The position numbers were made by a program, and so were the translations under genes. This document shows, in pieces, positions 1-7,540 of a DNA stretch of 64,000 nt (its first letter is position 1; each line of letters begins with the position of its first letter). The notes beneath the pieces are model-generated. The model saw only the letters and a program-made list of their open reading frames with translations. It made no database searches and had not been told where the DNA came from. The stretch is from Polynucleobacter sp. AP-Titi-500A-B4. Lineage in GTDB: Bacteria > Pseudomonadota > Gammaproteobacteria > Burkholderiales > Burkholderiaceae. Location of the stretch: NCBI RefSeq assembly GCF_018688095.1, contig NZ_CP061311.1, forward strand, positions 494,861 to 558,860. Direction: 5' to 3'.

Positions 1-1
1 G

Positions 2-571
2 TATCCACTCAGATCTTCGGTGGTGCATCCAATTACTCGCAAAAATAATCACACCTCTTGTGGCATTGATATGCCAGCTATACATATTGATTTTTTTGAT
101 AAATCAGAATCAGTTGAGATTGAAATGGTGCCAAAGGGTAGCGGTTCAGAAAATAATTCTTTTTTAAAAATGGCAATACCTGCAGATGGTATTAATGGGG
201 TTAAAGCGTTTGTGATTGAAAGTGTTGTTTCTGCTGGCGGGAAGACTTGCCCGCCAACGATTGTCGGTGTTGGGATTGGTGGCACCTCAGATCAATGTGT
301 TGCTATGGCAAAACGTGCAGCAACCCGTGAATTAGGCAGTGTATGTAGTGATGAAGAGGGTGCTAAGTTAGAGAAAGAGCTCAGCGCCGCCGTTAATCAG
401 CTTGGCATTGGTCCACAAGGACTCGGTGGTGACGGAACTGCTTTTGCGGTTCAAGTTGAGCTAGCTCATACCCACATTACTTTGAATCCCGTTGCAGTCA
501 ATATGCAATGCCATTCCGCTCGTAGAGCACGTGCAACCTTTACGCCTTCTGGCGTGACCTACGGATTCTAG
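2..571 (+). CDS. Class I fumarate hydratase / L-tartrate dehydratase-type alpha subunit (C-terminal part)
   Basis: This is the C-terminal part of an iron-sulfur hydro-lyase alpha subunit, open at the window's left edge. The reading frame is already open at base 2, so the Met at base 20 is not the start. Known two-subunit class I fumarases and tartrate dehydratases hold a [4Fe-4S] cluster on the alpha subunit. Candidate cysteine ligands seen here lie in TSCGIDMP, GKTCPPTIVGVGIGG and NMQCHSARRA. The beta subunit follows after 11 bases. The sequence does not decide whether the substrate is fumarate, tartrate or another 2-hydroxyacid. Its neighbours, a stand-alone flavoprotein and a TSUP permease, suggest a specialised role rather than the housekeeping TCA enzyme. 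Confidence 0.85.
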   Translation, partial: YPLRSSVVHPITRKNNHTSCGIDMPAIHIDFFDKSESVEIEMVPKGSGSENNSFLKMAIPADGINGVKAFVIESVVSAGGKTCPPTIVGVGIGGTSDQCVAMAKRAATRELGSVCSDEEGAKLEKELSAAVNQLGIGPQGLGGDGTAFAVQVELAHTHITLNPVAVNMQCHSARRARATFTPSGVTYGF

Positions 572-582
572 GAAGGCGACTG

Positions 583-1194
583 ATGGCACATTACAACCTT
601 GCAACACCAGTAAGCGAAGAGGATATCCGCAAGCTACGAATTAACGATACCGTGACCTTGCAAAATACTTTGTTCGGCATTCGTGATGCTACTCAAATTC
701 ATATGTTTGATCATGACCGTAAGACGCGCTTTGATTTAAATGGTCATGCAGTGATTCATACGGCACCTAATGTTCGTAAAGTGCCAGTAAGTAACCAGTT
801 CCCTGCGGGATATGAACCTATTTGTATTGGTACAACCACCTCAGATCGTATGGAGCGCTTCACTCACCCCTTAATGACCCAGAATGGTGTACGAATGATT
901 GTGGGCAAAGGTGGTATGCGCGAGGGTTCAGCTGCGGCTTTCAAAGAATTGGGTGGCGTTTATTTAGCCATTATTGGTGGTACTGCAGCGCTTGAAACAA
1001 CTTGGATCGAGCAGATTGAGGATGTGGATATGGATGATCTCAATCCAGAGTCTTTATGGCGTTTCAAGATTAAAGATTTTGGCCCATTACTAGTTGCAAT
1101 GGATAGTCATGGCGGCAGTATCTACCAAGAAGTGAAGAGTGATGTCGCTAGCAAAAAAGCAGCAGTACTAAAAAGCCTTGGGATCAGCTCATGA
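583..1194 (+). CDS. Class I fumarate hydratase / L-tartrate dehydratase-type beta subunit
   Basis: This 203-aa protein matches the small (beta) subunit of two-component class I fumarase/tartrate dehydratase. The motif IVGKGGM near residue 107 and the stretch AMDSHGGSIYQEV near residue 170 are typical of the C-terminal swivelling domain that completes the active site of the alpha subunit. An AGGAAGGCGAC-like ribosome site lies just before the ATG. The stop overlaps the start of the flavoprotein gene by 4 bases (ATGA), which implies translational coupling. Fumarate hydratase is the likeliest activity given the fumarate reductase-like gene that follows, but TtdB-like tartrate dehydratases look the same at this level. 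Confidence 0.88.
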   Translation: MAHYNLATPVSEEDIRKLRINDTVTLQNTLFGIRDATQIHMFDHDRKTRFDLNGHAVIHTAPNVRKVPVSNQFPAGYEPICIGTTTSDRMERFTHPLMTQNGVRMIVGKGGMREGSAAAFKELGGVYLAIIGGTAALETTWIEQIEDVDMDDLNPESLWRFKIKDFGPLLVAMDSHGGSIYQEVKSDVASKKAAVLKSLGISS

Positions 1195-2912
1195 ATACGA
1201 TTCCAACAATAGATACTGATATCTTGATTCTGGGCTCAGGGGGCGCAGGTCTTTTTGCTGCATTGCATGCCCATCAAGCAAACCCCAACTTAAATATCAC
1301 CATTGCTGTCAAAGGTTTGCTAGGTAAGTGTGGTTGTACGCGTATGGTGCAGGGCGGTTACAACGTGGCTTTGGCCGAAGGAGATTCTGTTGAGCGCCAC
1401 TTCATGGATACGATTGAAGGTGGTAAATGGCTCTCTGACCAGGATTTAGCATGGACGCTAGTTAGTAAAGCGGTTGAACGTATTCATGAGTTGGAAAATG
1501 AATTAGGTTGTTTTTTTGATCGCAATCCAGATGGCACAGTTCATCAAAAAGCATTTGCTGGTCAAACATTTGATCGAACAGTTCATAAAGGGGACTTAAC
1601 CGGCATTGAAATTATCAATCGCCTGGCTGAACAGGTATGGGCCAGAGGTATCAATCGTCTAGAAGAGTATCGTGCTATTGAATTGATCCATAGCAAAGAT
1701 GGCCAATCACTTGCTGGGGTATTGATGCTCAATATGCAGACCGGTGAATTTGTTCTGGTCCGCGCCAAAGCTGTCCTGCTCGCAACTGGTGGTGGCCCAA
1801 CTATGTACAAATACCATACACCGTCTGGAGATAAGAGTTGTGATGGCTTGGCAATGGCATTGCGAGCTGGGCTTACATTGCGCGATATGGAAATGGTGCA
1901 ATTTCACCCCACTGGTTTATTGGCTGGTCCGGGGACTCGTATGACAGGCACCGTCTTGGAAGAGGGATTACGCGGTGCTGGTGGTTATCTGCTCAATGGC
2001 AATCGAGAGCGCTTCATGGGTAACTATGACCCACGTAACGAGCGCGCTACTAGAGATATTGTTTCTCGATCTATTAATTCAGAGATTCGTTCTGGACGCG
2101 CAACCCCGAATGGTGGGGTCTACATTCAAATGAGTCATTTGGGACCAGAGAATGTGCGTAAGCAATTTAAAGGGATGGTTGAACGTTGTGCCGATAGCGG
2201 CTTTGATCTAGCGAATGATTTGGTTGAGGTAGTGCCAACCGCTCACTACATGATGGGTGGTCTTGTTTTTAGGAAAGATTGCAGCACCGATCTGCCGGGT
2301 CTTTTTGCAGCTGGTGAAGATACGGGTGGCGTTCATGGTGCCAATCGCTTAGGTGGTAACGGTGTTGCTAACTCAACCGTTTTTGGAGGTATTGCAGGAG
2401 ATGTGATGGCTCACTGGGTTGCTTCACAGCAGTTCAAAGAGTGCAATATGGATGAGGTTGCACAAAGTATTGAGGCGCACGAGGCGCCCTTGAAAAAACC
2501 AGCTGGTGATATTGAGGCAATCCGCGATGCCCTTGCCGAATGTATGTGGGATGACGTTGGCATTTCGAGAACAAAAGAGTGCTTAATGCGCGCACGTCAA
2601 ACCTTGAAGCAGTTGGCTTCACAGTTAAATCAAATGGGTGTGGGTAATATTCAGCGTGAATACAGTAATACTTGGCAAGATTGGATGAATTTACAAAATC
2701 TCATTCTGGTAAGTCAGGCTGTAACTGAAGCGGCTATTGCCAGGGAGAACTCCAGAGGCGCCCACTATCGAGATGACTTTCCGGAGCCAGGATCTCTTGA
2801 AGATTCCTATTACACAGCAGTGAATTTTATTAAGCAAGAGCTAAAGATTGAAAATCGCCCCGTGCAATTTACGATGATACAGCCAGGGCAAACGATCTTG
2901 GTAGAGGCGTAA
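1191..2912 (+). CDS. Fumarate reductase / succinate dehydrogenase-type flavoprotein, stand-alone
   Basis: This 573-aa FAD protein belongs to the SdhA/FrdA/NadB family. Visible are the FAD-binding GSGGAG (residues 15-20), the active-site region QFHPTGL, GLRGAGGYLL, the RDIVSR arginine, PTAHYMMGG and the C-terminal GANRLGGN. In SdhA the FAD is attached to His in an SHT motif; here the aligned residue is Cys in GCTRMVQGG, so FAD is probably non-covalent. No iron-sulfur or membrane-anchor subunit lies nearby, so electrons must go to another acceptor. It overlaps the fumarase-type beta gene by 4 bases. A soluble fumarate reductase, an L-aspartate oxidase-like oxidase or a dehydrogenase of another dicarboxylate are all possible. 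Confidence 0.8.
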   Translation: MNTIPTIDTDILILGSGGAGLFAALHAHQANPNLNITIAVKGLLGKCGCTRMVQGGYNVALAEGDSVERHFMDTIEGGKWLSDQDLAWTLVSKAVERIHELENELGCFFDRNPDGTVHQKAFAGQTFDRTVHKGDLTGIEIINRLAEQVWARGINRLEEYRAIELIHSKDGQSLAGVLMLNMQTGEFVLVRAKAVLLATGGGPTMYKYHTPSGDKSCDGLAMALRAGLTLRDMEMVQFHPTGLLAGPGTRMTGTVLEEGLRGAGGYLLNGNRERFMGNYDPRNERATRDIVSRSINSEIRSGRATPNGGVYIQMSHLGPENVRKQFKGMVERCADSGFDLANDLVEVVPTAHYMMGGLVFRKDCSTDLPGLFAAGEDTGGVHGANRLGGNGVANSTVFGGIAGDVMAHWVASQQFKECNMDEVAQSIEAHEAPLKKPAGDIEAIRDALAECMWDDVGISRTKECLMRARQTLKQLASQLNQMGVGNIQREYSNTWQDWMNLQNLILVSQAVTEAAIARENSRGAHYRDDFPEPGSLEDSYYTAVNFIKQELKIENRPVQFTMIQPGQTILVEA

Positions 2913-2947
2913 TCATTTTTGATTTAATTGATCCTATCCAGTTTGCT

Positions 2948-3667
2948 TTGGCAACACTGGTTATATTTCTTGCCTATTTCATTTTTGGTATCTCAGGTTT
3001 TGGTTCATCTATTGTTGCAGTGCCTTTGCTAGTGCAAATGTATCCGCTGAAATCGGTAGTCCCGATGATGGTGATTATTGATATCTGCGCCTCTTTATAT
3101 GTCGGCAGAAAATCTTCTCAGGATGCTAATCTCAAGGAGCTGAAATGGCTGTTCCCGTTTAGCCTGATTGGCATGATTCTCGGAATCTATTTATTGGTGA
3201 TGGCTCCAAGTGAGCCACTACTCATTACTTTGGGTTGCTTTGCGGCAATCAATGGAGCTCGCATCCTTTGGCAAAGAAATACAGAATTACGTGAACCCAT
3301 TAGTAAGTGGTGGGCTGCGCCATTTGGATTTTTTGGTGGGACCTTTACGGCATTATTTGCCACTGGTGGGCCAATCTATGTGTCATATCTAGGTTTACGG
3401 ATCAATGATCCTAAGATGTTGCGCGCCACGATGGCGTTTGCAATATTTACGCTGACCCTTTTGCGTCTCACCTTAATGCTAGTTACTGGTTTGATTTTGA
3501 GTTGGCCGGTGATTGGATTAGCAATTTGTCTTATGCCGGCCACCTTTCTGGGGATTTGGTTTGGCACCCATGTACATACCAAATTAAGTAATGCTGCCAT
3601 GAGAGTGGCTTATGGCTCAATCCTCATTTTTTCCGGAATCATTTTACTAATACGTCAACTCACATAG
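2948..3667 (+). CDS. TSUP (TauE/SafE) family membrane permease
   Basis: This is a polytopic membrane protein of at least 239 aa with the paired glycine-rich repeats of the TauE/SafE (TSUP) family, for example FGISGFGSSIVAVPLL near the start and FFGGTFTALFATGGP in the middle. Family members export sulfite or sulfoacetate or move other anions. The start is uncertain. TTG at 2948 has no ribosome site, whereas an ATT codon at 2915 sits about 7 bases after AGAGG and would give MFDLIDPIQFALATL, a natural-looking N-terminus. It follows the flavoprotein closely and is probably in the same operon. Export of sulfite made by the SuyAB enzyme encoded downstream is a reasonable but unproven role. Confidence 0.82.
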   Translation: MATLVIFLAYFIFGISGFGSSIVAVPLLVQMYPLKSVVPMMVIIDICASLYVGRKSSQDANLKELKWLFPFSLIGMILGIYLLVMAPSEPLLITLGCFAAINGARILWQRNTELREPISKWWAAPFGFFGGTFTALFATGGPIYVSYLGLRINDPKMLRATMAFAIFTLTLLRLTLMLVTGLILSWPVIGLAICLMPATFLGIWFGTHVHTKLSNAAMRVAYGSILIFSGIILLIRQLT

Positions 3668-3708
3668 ATAGACGGATTGCCTAGCCTGCAAGCATTTTTG
3701 TGCCCAAA

Positions 3709-5346
3709 TTAAGATCGTTTGATGTTTGGCGCCGCAAGTCCATCAATCATGATGTTCATGCACGCAGGAAGTTTACTCTCCATAGCTCGTTTAGCAGCTG
3801 GTAGCACTTCAGTGGAGTCATTCACAAATTCTCCATGTCCTCCAAATGCAGAGGACACTTTTTCATAATGGGATGGAAGTAGCTCGCAACCAATAGTTCT
3901 GTCTTGACCATATTCACGAACTTGAATTTGGTATTCAGCATTCCAGCGAGCATCATTACCAACTACCAGTAAAAATGGGAGTTTGTAGCGAACGGCGGTA
4001 TCAATTTCTGCACTATGAAAGCCGAATGTACCATCGCCCATCACCGCAACAATTGGTGAGTGAGGCTTTGCAACTCTCGCTGCAGTTGCAAAGGGTAGCG
4101 CCGATCCAATCGATCCAGCCACACCATTGATAACTCTATTAGGGGCCTGTAGGCAGGCTTGTGCCCACTGGCCAATTTCACCGCCATCACTAATGAGTAC
4201 GGAGTCGGGATGGCTATCTAGAATTTCTTGCAGTGGGGCAAGCGCTTGTACGGGGTGCATCGTTCCAGTTTTTGGTGGGAGTTTCTTCCAGGCTTCAGGA
4301 CGAAATGCAATAGCATCTACTACTTCGTTTTGCCAATGGCTAGTTGGAATCGCTTTTGCATTATTTAATCTAATAATGGCTTCAATGGCACTCGGAACAT
4401 CGGCTTGAATTGATTGCGCTAGTCGTTCCCCAATGACTTTTTTAGCCCGCTCGATTTCACTAGCATCAGGATCGATTTGGAGGAACTTGCAGCTCTTCTG
4501 AATTCCGGGACTTTGTGCAAACTTCAGGGTGAAGTCTGTCTTTTTCCCAAGCAATAATATGCAATCCGTTTGACTTAATACTTCAGCAAAAGCACCCAAG
4601 CTTGGATCGCCAATACCCCTGGGGCTTTCCATGCCAACAACAGGAATGCCAGTCACTTTTTCAAGTTCCTTTAATTTCATTCTGCCTGGTTTGGACTGCA
4701 TTAAAGGACCAGTCAAAATGAGCGGCTTGCTTGATTTATGTAACTCACTCATTAGTATTTCTAGGGCGGCGGTATCAGTTATAGATACTTCCGCACTAAA
4801 GGATGAGGTGGTGGGCATAGTTGTATTGAGGGGAAGAGCGGACTCAAGCACATCGGTAGGAAGGCTGAGGTGAACAGGACCGGGCCTGCCGGATTTAGCA
4901 ATGCGAATTGCTTTTGCAAAATCCAATGCCAAATCTTCCGTCTTTTGACATACCCATGAAGCTTTCGTGAGTGGCGCTGCGATAGCTGCTTGATCCATCT
5001 CCTGAAAGGCGCCTTTTCCGAGTTGTCCGATTGGAGCATGACCTGAAAGAAGGACCACTGGTGACTCAGCCATGGATGCCGTATAGAGCGCTGAAATAGC
5101 ATTGGCATGTCCAGGACCGCCTGTTACAAGGGCAATCCCAACCTCGCCCGTTAATCTTGCCCAGGAGTCAGCCATATGAACTGCGGCTGCTTCATGTCTG
5201 GTGTGGATGAGGTCAATTTTTGTATCAAAGATAGTGTCATACACAGGCATGATGTGATTACCTGATAAGGTAAAAATTTTATTGATACCTGCTATCTCGA
5301 ATGCCTCTATAAGGGCATGCGCCCCAGTTTTATTTTTTGTATTCAT
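3709..5346 (-). CDS. Thiamine diphosphate-dependent enzyme, acetolactate synthase-like, substrate unknown
   Basis: This 545-aa protein has the three-domain layout of acetolactate synthase, oxalyl-CoA decarboxylase and benzoylformate decarboxylase. The catalytic Glu is at residue 52 (HTRHEAA), followed by GPGHANAISALY. The C-terminal ThDP/Mg site reads GDGTFGF ... GNDARWN. The substrate cannot be read from these motifs. It sits between a TSUP gene and a Bug receptor, on the strand opposite to the sulfolactate cluster, so a 2-oxoacid such as sulfopyruvate or pyruvate is a thinkable substrate. Split sulfopyruvate decarboxylase (ComDE) consists of two much smaller subunits, so this is not that enzyme. 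A hairpin terminator separates it from the upstream Bug gene. Confidence 0.8.
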   Translation of the reverse strand: MNTKNKTGAHALIEAFEIAGINKIFTLSGNHIMPVYDTIFDTKIDLIHTRHEAAAVHMADSWARLTGEVGIALVTGGPGHANAISALYTASMAESPVVLLSGHAPIGQLGKGAFQEMDQAAIAAPLTKASWVCQKTEDLALDFAKAIRIAKSGRPGPVHLSLPTDVLESALPLNTTMPTTSSFSAEVSITDTAALEILMSELHKSSKPLILTGPLMQSKPGRMKLKELEKVTGIPVVGMESPRGIGDPSLGAFAEVLSQTDCILLLGKKTDFTLKFAQSPGIQKSCKFLQIDPDASEIERAKKVIGERLAQSIQADVPSAIEAIIRLNNAKAIPTSHWQNEVVDAIAFRPEAWKKLPPKTGTMHPVQALAPLQEILDSHPDSVLISDGGEIGQWAQACLQAPNRVINGVAGSIGSALPFATAARVAKPHSPIVAVMGDGTFGFHSAEIDTAVRYKLPFLLVVGNDARWNAEYQIQVREYGQDRTIGCELLPSHYEKVSSAFGGHGEFVNDSTEVLPAAKRAMESKLPACMNIMIDGLAAPNIKRS

Positions 5347-5385
5347 TAATTTGACAATATCCCGATTACCTCAATATGTTGCAGC

Positions 5386-5413
5386 AAATAAAAAGCCACC
5401 TATTAAAAGTGGC
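5386..5413 (-). terminator. Rho-independent terminator after the Bug receptor gene
   Basis: An inverted repeat GCCAC/GTGGC (5395-5399 with 5409-5413) is followed on the minus strand by a T-rich run (TTTTTATTTG). It lies 8 bases after the stop of the Bug gene and so separates it from the ThDP enzyme gene. Confidence 0.65.
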
Positions 5414-5420
5414 GTTTTAT

Positions 5421-6407
5421 TTATTGGGCGCTAATATTTCTGCCCTTAATCACTTTTTCCCAAACTACCGACTCTGCTTTTACTTGGGTTTCAAATTCTT
5501 TCTGATTATTGACGACTGCAGTTAGGCCATTTAAATCTAGGCTAGCACGAAGTGCTTCTGAATTTACAGCTTTAACAGTAGCGGCATAGATTTTATCGGT
5601 GATAACTTTAGGGGTGTTTGCTGGAGCAACAAGTCCAAACCAGCCAGTGGATTCAAATCCAGGTATGCCTGACTCGGCGACTGTTGGAACATCCGGCAAT
5701 TGTTTGGAACGCTTCAAACTAGTAACTGCTAGTGGCTTAATTTGGCCAGCCTTTGCAAACCCTGCTGCTGCTGTGAGGTTGCCGACCATGAAATCAATTT
5801 GACCTGCTACTAAGTCATTTAGTGCTGCGGATTCACCTTTATAGGGTACGTGTGTCGCTGGAATTCCAGCTGTATAGGTAAAGTTTTCCTCAGCCATATG
5901 TACCTGGCTGCCAATACCGGCTGAGCCAAAATTTAAGTCTTTGGTTTTTGCATAAGCAATGAACTCAGCAACGTTCTTTACTGGAATCTTATTGCTTACA
6001 GACAAAAGCATTGGCCCACTTGCCACATTGGTAATGTAAACAAAATCCTTGGCGTAATTTACGGGCAGTTTTTTATAGAGATTTGGATTGACGGTAAGCA
6101 TGCTTCCAGAAGCCAGCATGATGGTATATCCATCGGCTGCAGATTGTGCGACAAATTCAGCGGCGATATTGCCGCCAGCGCCAGGCTTATTTTCAACAAT
6201 CACGTTTTGACCAAGATCTTTTGTCAGTTGCTGAGCTAGTAGGCGCCCTAGAATATCAGTGGTACCTCCTGCAGCAAAAGGAATGATGAGTTTGATAGGC
6301 TTCGTCGGCCAATTTTGAGCATTTGCAATTGGCGAGCTAATTAATATGAGGGCTCCAGTAACCAATGCAATTTTAGTGCTGAGACTTGCGATGAATTGCT
6401 TAAACAT
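5421..6407 (-). CDS. Bug family (TctC-like) periplasmic tricarboxylate receptor
   Basis: This 328-aa secreted binding protein has a signal peptide (MFKQFIASLS..., cleavage after SSPIANAQ) and the family's opening NWPTKPIKLIIPFAAGGTTD. The ligand-loop sequence NKPGAGGNIAAEFVA follows, with DGYTIMLASG further on. Such receptors feed tripartite tricarboxylate transporters. The two membrane subunits (TctA, TctB) are not in this window, which is common for orphan Bug genes in Burkholderiales. In Chromohalobacter a transporter of this class (SlcHFG) is linked to sulfolactate genes, so sulfolactate is a plausible ligand here. A ribosome site CGGAGAAC precedes the ATG. The gene is divergent from slcC, sharing a 200-base control region. 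Confidence 0.88.
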   Translation of the reverse strand: MFKQFIASLSTKIALVTGALILISSPIANAQNWPTKPIKLIIPFAAGGTTDILGRLLAQQLTKDLGQNVIVENKPGAGGNIAAEFVAQSAADGYTIMLASGSMLTVNPNLYKKLPVNYAKDFVYITNVASGPMLLSVSNKIPVKNVAEFIAYAKTKDLNFGSAGIGSQVHMAEENFTYTAGIPATHVPYKGESAALNDLVAGQIDFMVGNLTAAAGFAKAGQIKPLAVTSLKRSKQLPDVPTVAESGIPGFESTGWFGLVAPANTPKVITDKIYAATVKAVNSEALRASLDLNGLTAVVNNQKEFETQVKAESVVWEKVIKGRNISAQ

Positions 6408-6531
6408 TCTTTTGTTCTCCGGTGTTAATTCAATCTTAGTATCTTATCTTTGATTTCTCTCAAAAATAGAAGCGATCTCTATTTAATAGTTATAAGCTTA
6501 TGTGCTGCTAGTGTCTCCTCCAGAGATTGTT

Positions 6532-6564
6532 TTGTGCAATTGAATTTGTAATTGCATTGCACAA
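6532..6564. promoter_or_regulatory. 33-nt inverted repeat, candidate operator of the sulfolactate cluster
   Basis: The outer arms are TTGTGCAAT (6532-6540) and ATTGCACAA (6556-6564). An inner pair, GCAATT (6536-6541) and AATTGC (6550-6555), shares the same centre at 6548. The element lies in the divergent region between the Bug gene and slcC, about 45 bases before the slcC start. The GntR-type regulator encoded in the cluster is the natural candidate to bind it; that link is inference. Confidence 0.5.
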
Positions 6565-6574
6565 TCAGGGGGTA

Positions 6575-6603
6575 TTGCAGGATATCTAAATCATCTATAT
6601 GAT
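6575..6603 (+). promoter_or_regulatory. Candidate slcC promoter (leaderless transcript)
   Basis: TTGCAG (6575-6580, weak -35) and TATGAT (6598-6603, -10 with five of six consensus bases) are separated by 17 bases. A start site about 7 bases downstream falls on the A of the slcC ATG at 6610. No Shine-Dalgarno sequence lies between the -10 and the ATG, so the mRNA may be leaderless. Confidence 0.4.
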
Positions 6604-6609
6604 CTAGAT

Positions 6610-7539
6610 ATGTCATCCATTTTGATCTCTGAGTTCATTACAAGTCAAGCCCTAGAAACCCTGCGTTCTAAGCATGCAGTCGTTTATGAGCCTGAGTTAT
6701 ATAAAGACCGCCCAGCTTTGATTGCTGCATTGCAAAATATTGAGGCGCTGATTGTTCGTAACCTCACACAGGTCAATGAGGACATTTTGGTTGGCGCACC
6801 CAAGTTGAAAGTAGTTGGTCGACTAGGCGTTGGCCTAGAGAATATTGAATTGCCAGCTTGCGCGAAGCGTAATATCAAAGTCATACCTGCTACCGGTGCA
6901 AATGCTGAGTCGGTTGCTGAGTACGTTGTAGGCGCTGCGGTTGCATTAACAAGAGGCTTCATTCCGGCAACTATCTCAACCTTAAAGGGCGAATGGCCTC
7001 GCCCCCGCTTCTCTGCATACCATGAGTTTTTAGGAAAGACGATAGGTATCGTTGGATTTGGAAGCATTGGAAGAGTGGTGGCTAAGAAGGCAAATGCATT
7101 TGGTTTGCAGTGTCTTGCTTATGACCCAATGTTATCTGGCAGCTCTGTTGAGCTTCCTGGGTTTTCAGTGCCGTTACTTCCTTTAAGCGACTTGCTCGCA
7201 CATAGTGATGCAGTTTCCTTGCATCTCCCATTTCTGCCAGAAACAAAGAACCTATTTGATGCCTCCACTCTTGATCAAATGAAGTCTGGCGCTTGCCTGA
7301 TTAATACTGCTCGCGGTGGCATCGTTGATGAGAGGGCTCTAGTAGAACGCTTACGGACCGGACGTTTGGGCGGTGCGGCTATTGATGTATATGAGAGTGA
7401 GCCGGCTAAAGATTTGAGTCATTTTGCAGGGATTGAGAATCTGATCCTGACCCCACATGTTGCAGGGGTAACTCAGGAAAGTAATGAGCGCGTTAGTCAA
7501 ATGATTGCCGATGAAGTGAATCGGTTTCTAGGAGCATAA
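6610..7539 (+). CDS. slcC: D-isomer-specific 2-hydroxyacid dehydrogenase, probable (S)-sulfolactate dehydrogenase
   Basis: This 309-aa NAD-dependent dehydrogenase has the Rossmann motif GFGSIGRVVAKKA (near residue 148). The catalytic residues of the family appear in order: Arg in NTARGGIVDE, Glu in DVYESEP and His in LTPHVAG. In known sulfolactate degraders SlcC oxidises (S)-sulfolactate to sulfopyruvate, and ComC then reduces that to (R)-sulfolactate, so the pair works as a racemase. The assignment rests mainly on context, since comC, suyA and suyB follow directly. On sequence alone it could be any 2-hydroxyacid or phosphoglycerate-type dehydrogenase. The ATG has no visible ribosome site. 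The stop is one base from the comC start. Confidence 0.75.
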   Translation: MSSILISEFITSQALETLRSKHAVVYEPELYKDRPALIAALQNIEALIVRNLTQVNEDILVGAPKLKVVGRLGVGLENIELPACAKRNIKVIPATGANAESVAEYVVGAAVALTRGFIPATISTLKGEWPRPRFSAYHEFLGKTIGIVGFGSIGRVVAKKANAFGLQCLAYDPMLSGSSVELPGFSVPLLPLSDLLAHSDAVSLHLPFLPETKNLFDASTLDQMKSGACLINTARGGIVDERALVERLRTGRLGGAAIDVYESEPAKDLSHFAGIENLILTPHVAGVTQESNERVSQMIADEVNRFLGA

Positions 7540-7540
7540 G

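Noticed and set aside
3709..5346. ThDP enzyme as Xsc (sulfoacetaldehyde acetyltransferase) or ComDE (sulfopyruvate decarboxylase)
   Set aside because: ComDE is two small subunits of well under 200 residues each, and no phosphate acetyltransferase gene, the usual partner of Xsc, lies nearby. The motifs are only those of the general acetolactate synthase fold.
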